Of a stretch of DNA of 64,000 nt, positions 7,988-15,966 are shown one piece after another. A program made the position numbers and the translations under genes. The number at the start of each line of letters is the position of its first letter. Position 1 is the first letter of the stretch. Origin of the DNA: an uncultured Poribacteria bacterium (lineage in GTDB: Bacteria > Poribacteria > WGA-4E > WGA-3G). A model generated the notes under the pieces. The model was not told where the DNA came from. It searched no databases and saw only the letters and a list, made by a program, of their open reading frames with translations. The stretch is taken from contig OY282383.1 of assembly GCA_958295855.1 (NCBI GenBank), forward strand, positions 4,072,481-4,136,480, written 5' to 3'.

Positions 7988-10318
7988 TTAGGGATGTCGT
8001 TTCCGGCGTAAAATTTGTGTCCCGTTAATGTCAACAGCAAGTTCGTAGGTATCCTGCAAGTATTCGGCGATCAGCGGGTGGCGTTCCTCAACAGGAATCC
8101 CATCAACTGCATCGAACCAACCCCCTGTTTTGAAGAGGACTAGACGCGTCTGGTCGCGTTCAAGTGCTGCGATAACCTCACGCTGCATCGCAGGCGTTGA
8201 AGCATACGAGCCCTGGTGAAATCGGGTGACGCCTGGGCGATTCGCGAAGAAGTAATACGCACCCTGACTCGTAAAATCGAAGATCTTTTCGCCCGGCGAT
8301 GTGTTTGCCTGAATATAAGCCACTACCTTTTGAATCTGCTGAACCTGAGCATCCGGGATATCCACTCGCCCCGCGCGTGCTAACTCCTCTGATACGATGC
8401 GTCCTTTATATGATGGCAACGGATTCTGACGTAACCGTTCCCACTTCTCACCAAAGCCTATCAATGGCTGATGTACCGCGTTAACATACCAAAAGAAAAT
8501 TCCGGTCGGAATGAATATCCACGCCGCTTTCAATACGCGGTGCCAGCGTGCCTTGTCGCTTAGGGAAGAGAGGCGGGCACGGAAGCCGACAGCTGAGCTC
8601 CCGCCAAAAAGTTTGCCAAGCATTCCTGAAATGCCCCGGTCCAATGGAAACAGGCAGAGAAGCCATAAAAATGTTGAACCGTAATGCAAATGTCCACCAT
8701 CTGACCGGCCGAGGGCGGTCCGGAAGAATGCTATGCCCCCGAGTAGCAGGAGCAACAGTTTCATCACACCATCCGAGTAAGTCCCACATAACCGTCGGTA
8801 TGTTAGATACGCGGCCACAAGCAGAAAGATGCCAATCGGCAGATACCACCGAAATCCGTTGCTGAAGATGAAAGCGCGCCACCCTTTCGTCGATAAGAGA
8901 GAAAGCGTCTCTGATAGCGAAGGAAAAGCGAGCCCCCACGTCGCAAGCTGGTACCGGCACTGGATATAGGAATTCCAGATGACATCGGCTAAGGCACCGT
9001 GCGCCAGAAAATAGATGCCCACCGGGAGAAATCCAAGCAGAAGCCCACAGCTATAACCGATGAACGGTAACGGGCGTATCCGTAGTGGAATCCCGCTTTG
9101 CAGACTATATATCAGCAAAAAGAACCCAATTGCGCCGAGCGTATAAAGCCCAATTTCGGTGCTATACCAGAACGCCAAACTGGTGAAAAGCCCTGCAAAG
9201 ATAAGTTTCCATCCAAATGTAAGGAAGCGGAATATCCTTGACCGGCTCGATGTCGCTTTATCCAGGGCATTGCGTTGCCAGCCTGCGAAAAGCCCGTTGT
9301 TCCGATGGTACGTCAAGTAGTTAGCAACGAAGGCAAAGCTGAGTAAACCGAGGCTGTGCCTTGCTGATACGGAAAAATTGGCACCGGCGGCAATTAGGAC
9401 ACAGATAAAGGCGGTTAAGAATCGCCCGCGGAATACCTGCAAGCCGAGTAGGTAGAGAGCAACATAGCCGAGCGGGGCTAAGATGTTCTCCATCGAACGA
9501 ACGCCCAGCAGCGTCGGTTCAAAGAATTTACTGCCACTCCATGCCAAGTATGCGTTTTGGAAAAGCCCGTGCTGGATATAGACATCGCGAAACGGGATGC
9601 CACCGTGCTGCATCTCATTGAGGGGCGCGAGCCGTTCGCCTTCGTGGAACAGATCGATGCCGTGGTGGACATTCCCAGAATACATGAGCAGGTAGATAAA
9701 AACTGGGAACAGAATGTATTCAAAGCCAGCACGCCACAAACGAAACTGTGGGCTCGGCTGTTGCGGCGATTCGGCTTGTTGAGACAGGTTCGCCCGTTTG
9801 TCCACGGGAACCTCCGCTGTCCACAAGGTGGGCAAAAACCGATTGTACAGCAGCCCTAATTTGACCAAGGTGGATAATCCGAGCGGCAGGAATAACCAGA
9901 TTAGTCCATCTCGGTTCATGTGATAAACCTGTAGCCAACAGAGCCACAACGGGATAGATGCCAAGGCATTCGCTTTAAGCACATGCAGTAGCGGTTGTGC
10001 AGTCAGTTTGGCGGTCCAGCGTGAATAGATACGCCATCCCACCCAGTACAAACATATCACTGTGGGGATGCCAAGAAGGGCTAATAGGTAGTAGAAAAAT
10101 TCTTGCTGTTTGGGGTACTGGTTAACGCTCACCCAGCCGACTACGCCTGAATTGTCGTGGTATTCAAAAACGAGGTGGTTTCGGAGTGCTATGCCTAAGC
10201 CGATTGCAAGAGAAGTGGCAGAGAACGCGATGAGTCCGACGTAAGGGCGGAGGGCGGTGGCGTGGGCAATGCTCATGTTGGGCAGAAATCGATTAAAATG
10301 GGCTCGTAAGTGTTGCAT
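7988..10318 (-). CDS. Polytopic membrane protein, GT-C glycosyltransferase-like
   Basis: About 776 residues with a dozen or so hydrophobic segments. Seen: a first-loop region HGIDLFHEGERLAPLNEMQHG with nearby FRDVY, resembling the acidic DE-containing loop of GT-C (PMT/ArnT-like) glycosyltransferases that use lipid-linked sugars. The C-terminal soluble part (IQANTSPGEKIFDF, about 110 residues) is typical of such enzymes. An in-frame GTG at 10372 would add 18 residues, but ATG 10318 has a purine-rich GAAAAAAGAAGAGAAG in front and a cleaner membrane start, so I prefer it. Last gene of the sulfur operon by position; no obvious functional link. Acceptor and donor unknown. Confidence 0.65.
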   Translation of the reverse strand: MQHLRAHFNRFLPNMSIAHATALRPYVGLIAFSATSLAIGLGIALRNHLVFEYHDNSGVVGWVSVNQYPKQQEFFYYLLALLGIPTVICLYWVGWRIYSRWTAKLTAQPLLHVLKANALASIPLWLCWLQVYHMNRDGLIWLFLPLGLSTLVKLGLLYNRFLPTLWTAEVPVDKRANLSQQAESPQQPSPQFRLWRAGFEYILFPVFIYLLMYSGNVHHGIDLFHEGERLAPLNEMQHGGIPFRDVYIQHGLFQNAYLAWSGSKFFEPTLLGVRSMENILAPLGYVALYLLGLQVFRGRFLTAFICVLIAAGANFSVSARHSLGLLSFAFVANYLTYHRNNGLFAGWQRNALDKATSSRSRIFRFLTFGWKLIFAGLFTSLAFWYSTEIGLYTLGAIGFFLLIYSLQSGIPLRIRPLPFIGYSCGLLLGFLPVGIYFLAHGALADVIWNSYIQCRYQLATWGLAFPSLSETLSLLSTKGWRAFIFSNGFRWYLPIGIFLLVAAYLTYRRLCGTYSDGVMKLLLLLLGGIAFFRTALGRSDGGHLHYGSTFLWLLCLFPLDRGISGMLGKLFGGSSAVGFRARLSSLSDKARWHRVLKAAWIFIPTGIFFWYVNAVHQPLIGFGEKWERLRQNPLPSYKGRIVSEELARAGRVDIPDAQVQQIQKVVAYIQANTSPGEKIFDFTSQGAYYFFANRPGVTRFHQGSYASTPAMQREVIAALERDQTRLVLFKTGGWFDAVDGIPVEERHPLIAEYLQDTYELAVDINGTQILRRKRHP

Positions 10319-10375
10319 GGCTTCTCTTCTTTTTTCCAAGACAGGCAAAAGGGGGATGCCCTGATTTGACACCTG

Positions 10376-10615
10376 TTATTGCACGACATCCCCTTCCACG
10401 AGCTCAACCTGCACGTTGATATTTTTCAGGTAATCAACAGCCTGTTCAATTTCTTCCGGCGGTCCCAGTATTTCCAACATAACCCAGCCTGCTTCCTCTG
10501 TGACGTTGGCACGGCGGATATTGGTAACCACCTTATACTGATGCCCAATGTTATAGATGATAGGCTCAGTGATTTTCTCTGGCGGAAACGTCAAACGAAT
10601 CCTTAAAGAGGTCAT
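10376..10615 (-). CDS. NIL-domain protein
   Basis: 79 residues, essentially a whole NIL domain (LRLTFPPE...EPIIYNIGHQYKVVTNI...GWVMLEILGPPEEIEQAVDYL). Known: NIL is the small ACT-like domain found at the C-terminus of the methionine transporter ATPase MetN and in some ferredoxin-like proteins of sulfur amino-acid synthesis. Start ATG behind CGGGAGTAAC. It sits in the cysteine-synthesis operon between the JAMM protease and the membrane gene, so a sensory or sulfur-transfer accessory role in cysteine/methionine metabolism is inferred. Confidence 0.85.
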   Translation of the reverse strand: MTSLRIRLTFPPEKITEPIIYNIGHQYKVVTNIRRANVTEEAGWVMLEILGPPEEIEQAVDYLKNINVQVELVEGDVVQ

Positions 10616-10646
10616 GTGTGTTACTCCCGAGAATAAGTTTCACACC

Positions 10647-10680
10647 AAGTTGCAAACGAGCAGTACGCAACTTTTTTATT
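10647..10680 (+). repeat. Hairpin with T-tract (AAGTTGC-13-GCAACTTTTTT)
   Basis: AAGTTGC (10647-10653), 13-nt loop, GCAACTT (10667-10673) running into six Ts. It looks like an intrinsic terminator on the plus strand, but the flanking genes are transcribed on the minus strand. The same stem, loop length and tail recur at 25931-25961 on the opposite strand, so it is a dispersed element more than a dedicated terminator. Confidence 0.55.
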
Positions 10681-10682
10681 TC

Positions 10683-11192
10683 TTATATTTGCTTGTTTGC
10701 AATCTGGATTGGCACTTCAATAAAATCTGTAGTTGTCTCATCCCAAGCGTAAGCCTTCACGACGCGGAGCTCGGTGCTGTGCTTTTCCATAGCAATTTTC
10801 GGCTCGCAAGTTTCGCCGAAAATTGAGATAACCAGATACGCGACGTCCGGATAGATAGGTTCGCCCCACGCCATCGCATCCGCTTTGTCCTTTTCAGAGA
10901 AGTACGCCTCGTGGTTCGGGTGTGAATGGTAGAACGCTTTCATTGGCCGATGCTGTGTCTCTGCCTCTTTATGAACGGCGATGAGGTCGTCTGGGTGTAT
11001 TAAGTACGCGGTGCGTGCATCGCGTGGATATGCTACTGCATCATCCCTGTGCAATTCATTTTGGACATTTCGGCACGGGCGGACAAACTCCTTGGCATCC
11101 GCGTGCAAAATCACTCCACAGCACTCCTCGGGAAAAGCCGATTTTGCATGGGCATACATCTGGTTTAGGGTTTCTGGTTGCAAAGTTACCAT
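10683..11192 (-). CDS. JAMM/MPN+ metalloprotease (Mec-like, sulfur-carrier processing)
   Basis: 169 residues from ATG 11192. A longer TTG reading begins inside an intergenic repeat phrase and is rejected. Seen: EECCG early in the protein and the full zinc motif HSH-x7-SEKD (HxH-x7-SxxD). Known: JAMM proteases of this type cleave residues or amino acids from ubiquitin-like sulfur carriers (Mec+ releases cysteine from CysO; HcyD and QbsD trim C-terminal residues). It is directly downstream of the carrier gene, whose product ends GG-Lys-Asn, so trimming and/or cysteine release is the likely job. Confidence 0.87.
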   Translation of the reverse strand: MVTLQPETLNQMYAHAKSAFPEECCGVILHADAKEFVRPCRNVQNELHRDDAVAYPRDARTAYLIHPDDLIAVHKEAETQHRPMKAFYHSHPNHEAYFSEKDKADAMAWGEPIYPDVAYLVISIFGETCEPKIAMEKHSTELRVVKAYAWDETTTDFIEVPIQIANKQI

Positions 11193-11309
11193 GTATTCTG
11201 TAGGGAATGTTCCTTTTTCAAGTGTATTGGTTATGGGCGGATGGAGATCCGCCCTTACACGCAAAAACAGTTAGGGCGTAGTTTGCAAGCCCATATCGCA
11301 AAAGCAGGT

Positions 11310-11591
11310 TCAATTTTTTCCGCCGGCAATGGCAGGAATTATCGAAATTTCAGCACCATCTGTGACAGGTGTGGCTTTTCCATCAAGGAAGCGGATGTCT
11401 TCATCGTTGAGATAGATATTCACAAACCGGCGGATATTTCCGCCATCATCACAGAGACGTTCCTTCATTCCTGGGTAGTTTGCCTCAAGGTTTTCAATGA
11501 TGCTTTCAATATTGGCACCTTCTGTCTCAACCTCTGCCAAGTTTTGGGTCAAGCGTCTCAGCGGGGTTGGGATACGAACTGTTACAGCCAT
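11310..11591 (-). CDS. ThiS/MoaD-family sulfur carrier protein (CysO-like) with GG-KN tail
   Basis: 93 residues, ubiquitin-like fold family. Seen: TVRIPTPLRRLTQN at the start, FVNIYLNDEDIRFLDG in the middle and SIIPAIAGGKN at the end. CysO normally ends exactly in GG, whose C-terminus becomes a thiocarboxylate; here two extra residues (KN) follow before TGA. They would have to be removed before adenylation and sulfuration, as in carrier systems with a JAMM partner. Good AAGGAG site. The operon with cysK and APS reductase points to cysteine synthesis. The activating E1-like enzyme (MoeZ/ThiF type) is not in this window. Confidence 0.87.
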   Translation of the reverse strand: MAVTVRIPTPLRRLTQNLAEVETEGANIESIIENLEANYPGMKERLCDDGGNIRRFVNIYLNDEDIRFLDGKATPVTDGAEISIIPAIAGGKN

Positions 11592-11711
11592 GGAATAGAT
11601 TTTCTCCTTATTATTGGGCGGCTATGGAAACCTGCCCGTTTTGTGGTGTCCCCTGCGGGCGGATATGCCAAATGTTCCGACAGGGGCAAGTTGCTCCTAT
11701 ACTACGCAAAG

Positions 11712-12494
11712 TCAAATAGAAAAGTGGAGTCCACACTCTTTGGTGTTTTCTTCCGTGGGTGTTGCGTTTTGCCAACGCCAACGCCCTGCGCGTTTTGGTT
11801 CGCCCGGTCTAATTGGCGTTGTGCAGGTGATGCACCCGAGCGATTCATAATAGTGCCCGTGGGCATCCGCTTTAAGCAACGGATTCACCGGAATGTCGTT
11901 TTCACGGGCAAACTGCCACACCTTCTCTGTTGTCCACTGTATGAGCGGACTCACTTTCAGGATAGGGTGTGACGCAGATGAAATGATTTCTGCCTTCGGG
12001 AGCTGCTGCCTTGCATCGGACTGGTCCCGGCGTAACCCCGTAATCCAGACATCTAACGTTTTCAAAAGCCGTTGCATGGGGCGCACCTTCCGAATGTTAC
12101 AACAGTGTTCCTGTTTCGATTTGCTGTCAAAAAACAGGTATTCGCCGTGTTGCGTAACCATCTGCTGGACTTCTTGCCGGTCGGGTTGAATCTGCTCAAT
12201 CTGAATGCCATAACGCGATTCAACCTGCTCAAGGAAGGCATAAGTCTCCGGAAAGAGGCGCAGCGTGTCAAGCGTACAGACGCGAAACGGCAATCGGTTT
12301 TCAGCAGCCAAGTGAATTAAGAGCATGCCCGAAAGTTGTCCACTTGTCACAATTGCGGCTCGCTCTTTGAAACGCTTAAAGAGGCAAAAAAGAATTTCTT
12401 GGGGTTCCTCTGCTAACAGAATCTCTTGGCAGAGGGCTTCATCAATTGAATACTTCAAACTTGTGACTGAATGCCTTTTGATTTCAGGTGTCAT
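11712..12494 (-). CDS. cysH: Phosphoadenylyl/adenylyl-sulfate reductase (CysH family, APS type)
   Basis: 260 residues. Assimilatory reductase producing sulfite from APS. Seen: a substrate region VTSGQLSGMLLIHLA (a variant PP-loop), TGLRRDQSDAR, and cysteines HCCNIRKV and GCITC (the CC...CxxC set of the [4Fe-4S] APS-type enzymes), plus the catalytic C-terminal ECGLH. The CC/CxxC pairs favour APS over PAPS. The canonical SGG is altered to SGQLSG, which is worth noting. 38 bp after cysK in the same operon; no strong Shine-Dalgarno. Confidence 0.87.
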   Translation of the reverse strand: MTPEIKRHSVTSLKYSIDEALCQEILLAEEPQEILFCLFKRFKERAAIVTSGQLSGMLLIHLAAENRLPFRVCTLDTLRLFPETYAFLEQVESRYGIQIEQIQPDRQEVQQMVTQHGEYLFFDSKSKQEHCCNIRKVRPMQRLLKTLDVWITGLRRDQSDARQQLPKAEIISSASHPILKVSPLIQWTTEKVWQFARENDIPVNPLLKADAHGHYYESLGCITCTTPIRPGEPKRAGRWRWQNATPTEENTKECGLHFSI

Positions 12495-12532
12495 TTTAAT
12501 GCCTGAGGCAAGGATATTCTCCTATAGTACCT

Positions 12533-13483
12533 CTACGGTAGCGTGTCCATGATATCCGATTCGATTTCAAAATAACGACTCAGACTAAAGTAGCGTTCCC
12601 CTGTGTCTGGCAGAATAGTCACGACGGTTTTATCAGGGCCTTGCGCTTTCGCGACCTGTAATGCCGCGTAAACATTGGCACCAGACGACATGCCCACTAA
12701 TAAGCCTTCGCTTTTTGAAATCGTCTTCATCGTTTGATAAGCGACTTCCTCGGAGACCGTCATGACTTCATCGATGATATCTACGTTTAAGACTTCAGGA
12801 ATCATTCCTGCACCAAGCCCATCGATTCGCGTAGGACCGGGGTTACCGCCGGAGAGTACCGATGAAACGCGCGGCTCCACAGCAACAACTTTAACTTTGG
12901 GGTACTGCGCCTTCAGGACTTCGCCAACGCCTGTCAATGTGCCGCCTGTCCCTACACCGGCGACGAAAAAATCAATTTCACTGCCGACAGCTTTGAGAAT
13001 TTCCACAGCTGTGGTGCGGCGGTGAATCTCCGGATTCGCTGGGTTCGTGAACTGGTTCGGCATATAATGCCGTGGGTGCCGCCTGACAATCTCCTCTGCC
13101 TCCCAGATAGCACTTGCCATGCCGCCGTGTTCAGGCGTTAGCACAATTTTGGCACCGAACGCAGAAAGCAGCTCGTATTTCTCGCGGCTCACATTTTCTG
13201 GCATCGTCAAAATGACAGGATAGCCGCTCGCGATGCCGACAATTGAGAGCCCTAACCCTGTATTGCCAGCCGTGGGTTCAACGATAGTATCCCCTTTTCG
13301 GAGGAGACGCCGCTCCTCAGCGTCAACTATCATCGCATAGCTAATCCGGTCCTTAATACTGCCACCAGGGTTGTAAGATTCTAATTTTGCGAAGATAGTC
13401 GCATCCTCTTTACCCGGCAAGGCATTCAGGCGAACCATTGGCGTATTCCCGATGAGGTCTGTCAGGTTTTTGGCGATTCTCAT
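12533..13483 (-). CDS. cysK: Cysteine synthase (O-acetylserine sulfhydrylase type)
   Basis: 316 residues, a PLP enzyme. Seen: IGNTPMVRLN, the PLP-lysine motif SYNPGGSIKDR, EPTAGNTGLGL, the phosphate loop GVGTGGTLTG and the C-terminal ILPDTGERY. The start at 13483 is used because the promoter -10 box lies at 13552-13557 and the first possible codon at 13561 would be upstream of the transcript; ATG 13504 is a second option. First gene of the operon. CysK-like signature, although the carrier/JAMM context resembles the mycobacterial CysM pathway; acceptor (O-acetyl- or O-phosphoserine) undecided. Confidence 0.93.
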   Translation of the reverse strand: MRIAKNLTDLIGNTPMVRLNALPGKEDATIFAKLESYNPGGSIKDRISYAMIVDAEERRLLRKGDTIVEPTAGNTGLGLSIVGIASGYPVILTMPENVSREKYELLSAFGAKIVLTPEHGGMASAIWEAEEIVRRHPRHYMPNQFTNPANPEIHRRTTAVEILKAVGSEIDFFVAGVGTGGTLTGVGEVLKAQYPKVKVVAVEPRVSSVLSGGNPGPTRIDGLGAGMIPEVLNVDIIDEVMTVSEEVAYQTMKTISKSEGLLVGMSSGANVYAALQVAKAQGPDKTVVTILPDTGERYFSLSRYFEIESDIMDTLP

Positions 13484-13551
13484 CTGTTTCTGGTTACGGC
13501 ACATCGGAGTGTGCTTACTACTTTGCAAATATTGTCCGCTCAGCAAAGTTA

Positions 13552-13580
13552 ATTGTAACATATATACCTTGAAAAGTCAA
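13552..13580 (-). promoter_or_regulatory. Sigma70 promoter of the cysteine operon
   Basis: On the minus strand: TTGACT (complement of 13575-13580), 17-nt spacer, TACAAT (complement of 13552-13557). Predicted start near 13545, about 60 nt before the cysK ATG. Divergent from the promoter at 13757. Confidence 0.75.
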
Positions 13581-13756
13581 ATTTTGCTTGCATGGGCATA
13601 GCCATTCCGTAGCACCTGTTTGTCGGAAAATTCTCCATGCCTCTCTGACAAGCCAATTACGCAATCGCCCAAAGTTGCACTTGTACCCCGAAGTTTGAGA
13701 AAAGTGATAGAATTCCTTAAAAATTCTAAAAAAAACAGGCTTTTTTGAATTTTAAT

Positions 13757-13785
13757 TTGACAACCCTTTTTTCAGCGTGTATAAT
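13757..13785 (+). promoter_or_regulatory. Consensus sigma70 promoter
   Basis: TTGACA (13757-13762), 17-nt spacer, TATAAT (13780-13785): a perfect match to the consensus. It reads toward the 13969 gene. Confidence 0.85.
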
Positions 13786-13968
13786 GCAGAATGGAACTTG
13801 AACAACGCGGAAGCAAATCATGATGCCGCGCTAATAGTGGTGGGTGTGACAGTGGATGTTCCTAATCGGTGGTAATTAAACCTGTCAGCGGGATAATAAC
13901 GGATTAGCATGCTTTTATTCGTCAAATAAGGGCATGCTGACGACTCTTTCAGTAAGGAGCCCTCAAAA
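13786..13968 (+). other. Long 5' leader with hairpin
   Basis: About 175 nt between the predicted transcription start and the 13969 gene. It contains a strong hairpin, AGCATGC (13906-13912) pairing with GCATGCT (13932-13938), with further A-T pairing inside, and a 10-codon reading frame starting ATG 13791. No known riboswitch is recognised. Confidence 0.45.
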
Positions 13969-14640
13969 ATGAAAAAGTTTCGCATTCCAACCTATCTTGT
14001 CCTTTTCTTACTAGGGACAACCGCCCTTTGGTATTTTGGGCATCATCGCCCTGCTCAGAAAATACTGAAGGCTGAACCCAAGAAAGTCTATAAAGCCGTG
14101 CCATTGGCACTGAAGACGACGACAGGAGAACAGCAAGCGCCTGAGGTTGCCCACACGTCCGCGGATGAAGCAACGGGGCATGAAACACAAACGCTGTCAT
14201 CTACCACGATGAAAAACAGCACCGCTCCTTCTCGTTCTGACACCACGGACACCGAGGATACCGTAGCCAGTCAAACCGATGTGTTAACCCAAGGCACTGT
14301 GACACCTCGCACAACCACCGAAACAAGCGGCTGTGCATCGCATGAAGCGGATCCAGCGGCAGCAGCAAGGCTTGAGGCAGCAAAACTTGAGTTACTTCTT
14401 GCCCAGGAATATAGTAAGGAGGCAAAAGCAAAAATGGAGGCGGAGGTAATTCCATACGTAAACCTTCTCAATGCAATGTCGCCGGAAGAACAGCGCGAAC
14501 ACTGGGAGAAGTACAGAAACGTTTTAGTCAATCACGTGATGCCGCTTCTTGAGGATGACGAGCCAGGGTTTGATCCAGACGAGTACATTCAAATGTTTAT
14601 AGATACGCTCATCGAATACGGGTATCAACCGCGATATTAA
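13969..14640 (+). CDS. Membrane-anchored hypothetical protein
   Basis: 223 residues behind GTAAGGAGCCC. Seen: a single N-terminal hydrophobic segment (residues about 6-24, YLVLFLLGTTALWYFG), probably an uncleaved anchor; a Thr/Ser-rich low-complexity stretch at about 50-125; then an Ala/Glu-rich helix (AAARLEAAKLELLLAQEY) and an acidic end with MSPEEQREHWEKYRN. Family not recognised. Its promoter is a perfect consensus, so expression is probably high. Paired with the small membrane protein 19 bp downstream. Confidence 0.7.
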   Translation: MKKFRIPTYLVLFLLGTTALWYFGHHRPAQKILKAEPKKVYKAVPLALKTTTGEQQAPEVAHTSADEATGHETQTLSSTTMKNSTAPSRSDTTDTEDTVASQTDVLTQGTVTPRTTTETSGCASHEADPAAAARLEAAKLELLLAQEYSKEAKAKMEAEVIPYVNLLNAMSPEEQREHWEKYRNVLVNHVMPLLEDDEPGFDPDEYIQMFIDTLIEYGYQPRY

Positions 14641-14659
14641 GTTGCCAAGAGGACATCTC

Positions 14660-14788
14660 ATGAGAGACATCCACTTCCTATACGGCATTGCCACGCTCGC
14701 AGTGGTTGGAATCCTCGCCTGCTTTACCGGTTATACAACGGGCACGCCCCAAAGCAAGCACCGGAGGCTACAACGCGCCAAGCGGTAA
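14660..14788 (+). CDS. Small membrane protein, probably frameshifted
   Basis: 42 residues (MRDIHFLYGIATLAVVGILA then a short basic tail), with AGAGGAC 5 nt before ATG and a single transmembrane helix. The tail looks unnatural. In the -1 frame the DNA continues as a protein-like reading (QAPEATTRQAVKRIYPIRGN ... LGPGYFPPRTTPGHFEPV) with no stop until 14962-14964, which would give about 101 residues. The switch lies around 14745-14770. Either a frameshift mutation or assembly error, or (less likely) programmed -1 slippage. The last dozen or so codons of the extended reading run into a dispersed intergenic repeat. Confidence 0.6.
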   Translation: MRDIHFLYGIATLAVVGILACFTGYTTGTPQSKHRRLQRAKR

Positions 14789-15020
14789 AACGGATATATC
14801 CCATCCGGGGAAACCTAGAGCCGATGCTGACACACGCCGTGGCACTCGGGTCTTACCGCCTCGGGCCGGGATATTTTCCGCCCAGAACAACTCCCGGACA
14901 TTTTGAACCGGTGGACACGGATGAAAGGCGCGATTCGGAGATCCCTCCTACCAAGGAACGGTGACACCTCGGATGCAATTACCTGTTTCTCTTCGGAAAA
15001 CCCTAACCGGCGCGCTGCTT

Positions 15021-15827
15021 TTAATCTTGATTGGTGCGCCATTTCGCAAAATCTGCCTCAATTTCCTCCGACCATTTTCGATCAATCTCACCGGGCGTAT
15101 ATTTGCCTTCCCGTAACCGTTGATGCCCAAACCTGTCGCGAAGTTGAACCTCCTCGCCTTGTTCAACTACCTGCTGTGCGAAGTGCGGCGGTATAAAGAT
15201 TACCCCACCTCGCCTGCCTAAAACGACATCACCCGGTAAAACGGTCGCCTCGGCAATGCGGATAGGTATGTTAATACCGGTTAGCGTGACGTTTGCGATG
15301 CCCGTTGGATCGATGCCGCGCACGAATGTGGCGAAGTCCGGCAATTCGTAGATGCCATCCAGATCACGGATGCCGCCATCAATTACCATGCCTGTCCCCG
15401 TTTTGGCATAAATAGAGTTGCCGAGGTTGTCACCGGCAAAGGTTCCCTCCTTCACTTTGCCAAACAGGTCAACGACGATGGCATCATCTCGGACAAGTGT
15501 ATCAATCACCCACGAGTTTTGCCCGCCGACGCGTCCCTCTTTTTCACCTTGTGCAGAAACAGCAGCGTTGAAATCGGGACGAATCGGCACAAAAGCACAT
15601 GTCACCGCCCTACCGACGAGAATTCGCTCAGGGTGGAGATTCACCCAATCGCCCGCGAACTGAAATTTATAGCCGTTGCCGTTGAGGACACCCCATGCCT
15701 GCTCAATAGTGATAGCCTTCATGCGCCGGAGGATATCATCGGAGACGCGTGGGCGGCCATCAGGAAACCGAGCGCCTTCCCAATTGTGCGTGATGGCGAG
15801 GATGGTATCTTTATCAATAAGTTGCAC
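15021..15827 (-). CDS. RraA/HMG-aldolase-family protein
   Basis: 268 residues, start GTG behind AAAGGAACG. RraA-like (formerly 'demethylmenaquinone methyltransferase') fold. Seen: GTFAGDNLGNSIYAKTGTGMVIDGGIRD, where the G-D-N-x3 loop and DGGIRD carry the substrate and metal residues, and a PGDVVLGRRGGVIFIPP segment. Known members include RNase E inhibitors and HMG/CHA aldolases (pyruvate aldolases). In this catabolic cluster an aldolase or lyase role is more likely. Last gene of the 18719-to-15021 cluster. Confidence 0.85.
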   Translation of the reverse strand: MQLIDKDTILAITHNWEGARFPDGRPRVSDDILRRMKAITIEQAWGVLNGNGYKFQFAGDWVNLHPERILVGRAVTCAFVPIRPDFNAAVSAQGEKEGRVGGQNSWVIDTLVRDDAIVVDLFGKVKEGTFAGDNLGNSIYAKTGTGMVIDGGIRDLDGIYELPDFATFVRGIDPTGIANVTLTGINIPIRIAEATVLPGDVVLGRRGGVIFIPPHFAQQVVEQGEEVQLRDRFGHQRLREGKYTPGEIDRKWSEEIEADFAKWRTNQD

Positions 15828-15845
15828 GTTTCGTTCCTTTCGTCA

Positions 15846-15945
15846 CTACCTTACAATCAAAAGGAGAAGGCGCGACAGCACACGGAGTGGGCCTGCTACC
15901 TTACAATCAAAAGGAGAAGGCGCGACGGCACACGGAGTGGGCCTG
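15846..15945. repeat. Two tandem copies of a 50-bp intergenic unit
   Basis: 15846-15895 and 15896-15945 are identical except for one base (CGACAGCAC versus CGACGGCAC). Each unit contains the dispersed GCACACGGAGTGGGCC palindrome and an AAGGAG string. It lies between the TIM-barrel gene and the RraA gene. Confidence 0.9.
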
Positions 15946-15966
15946 CTACCTTAGCACAGCTTGCTC

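Noticed and set aside
11192..11264. Longer JAMM start at TTG 11264
   Set aside because: The extra residues are encoded by an intergenic repeat phrase; ATG 11192 fits the family.
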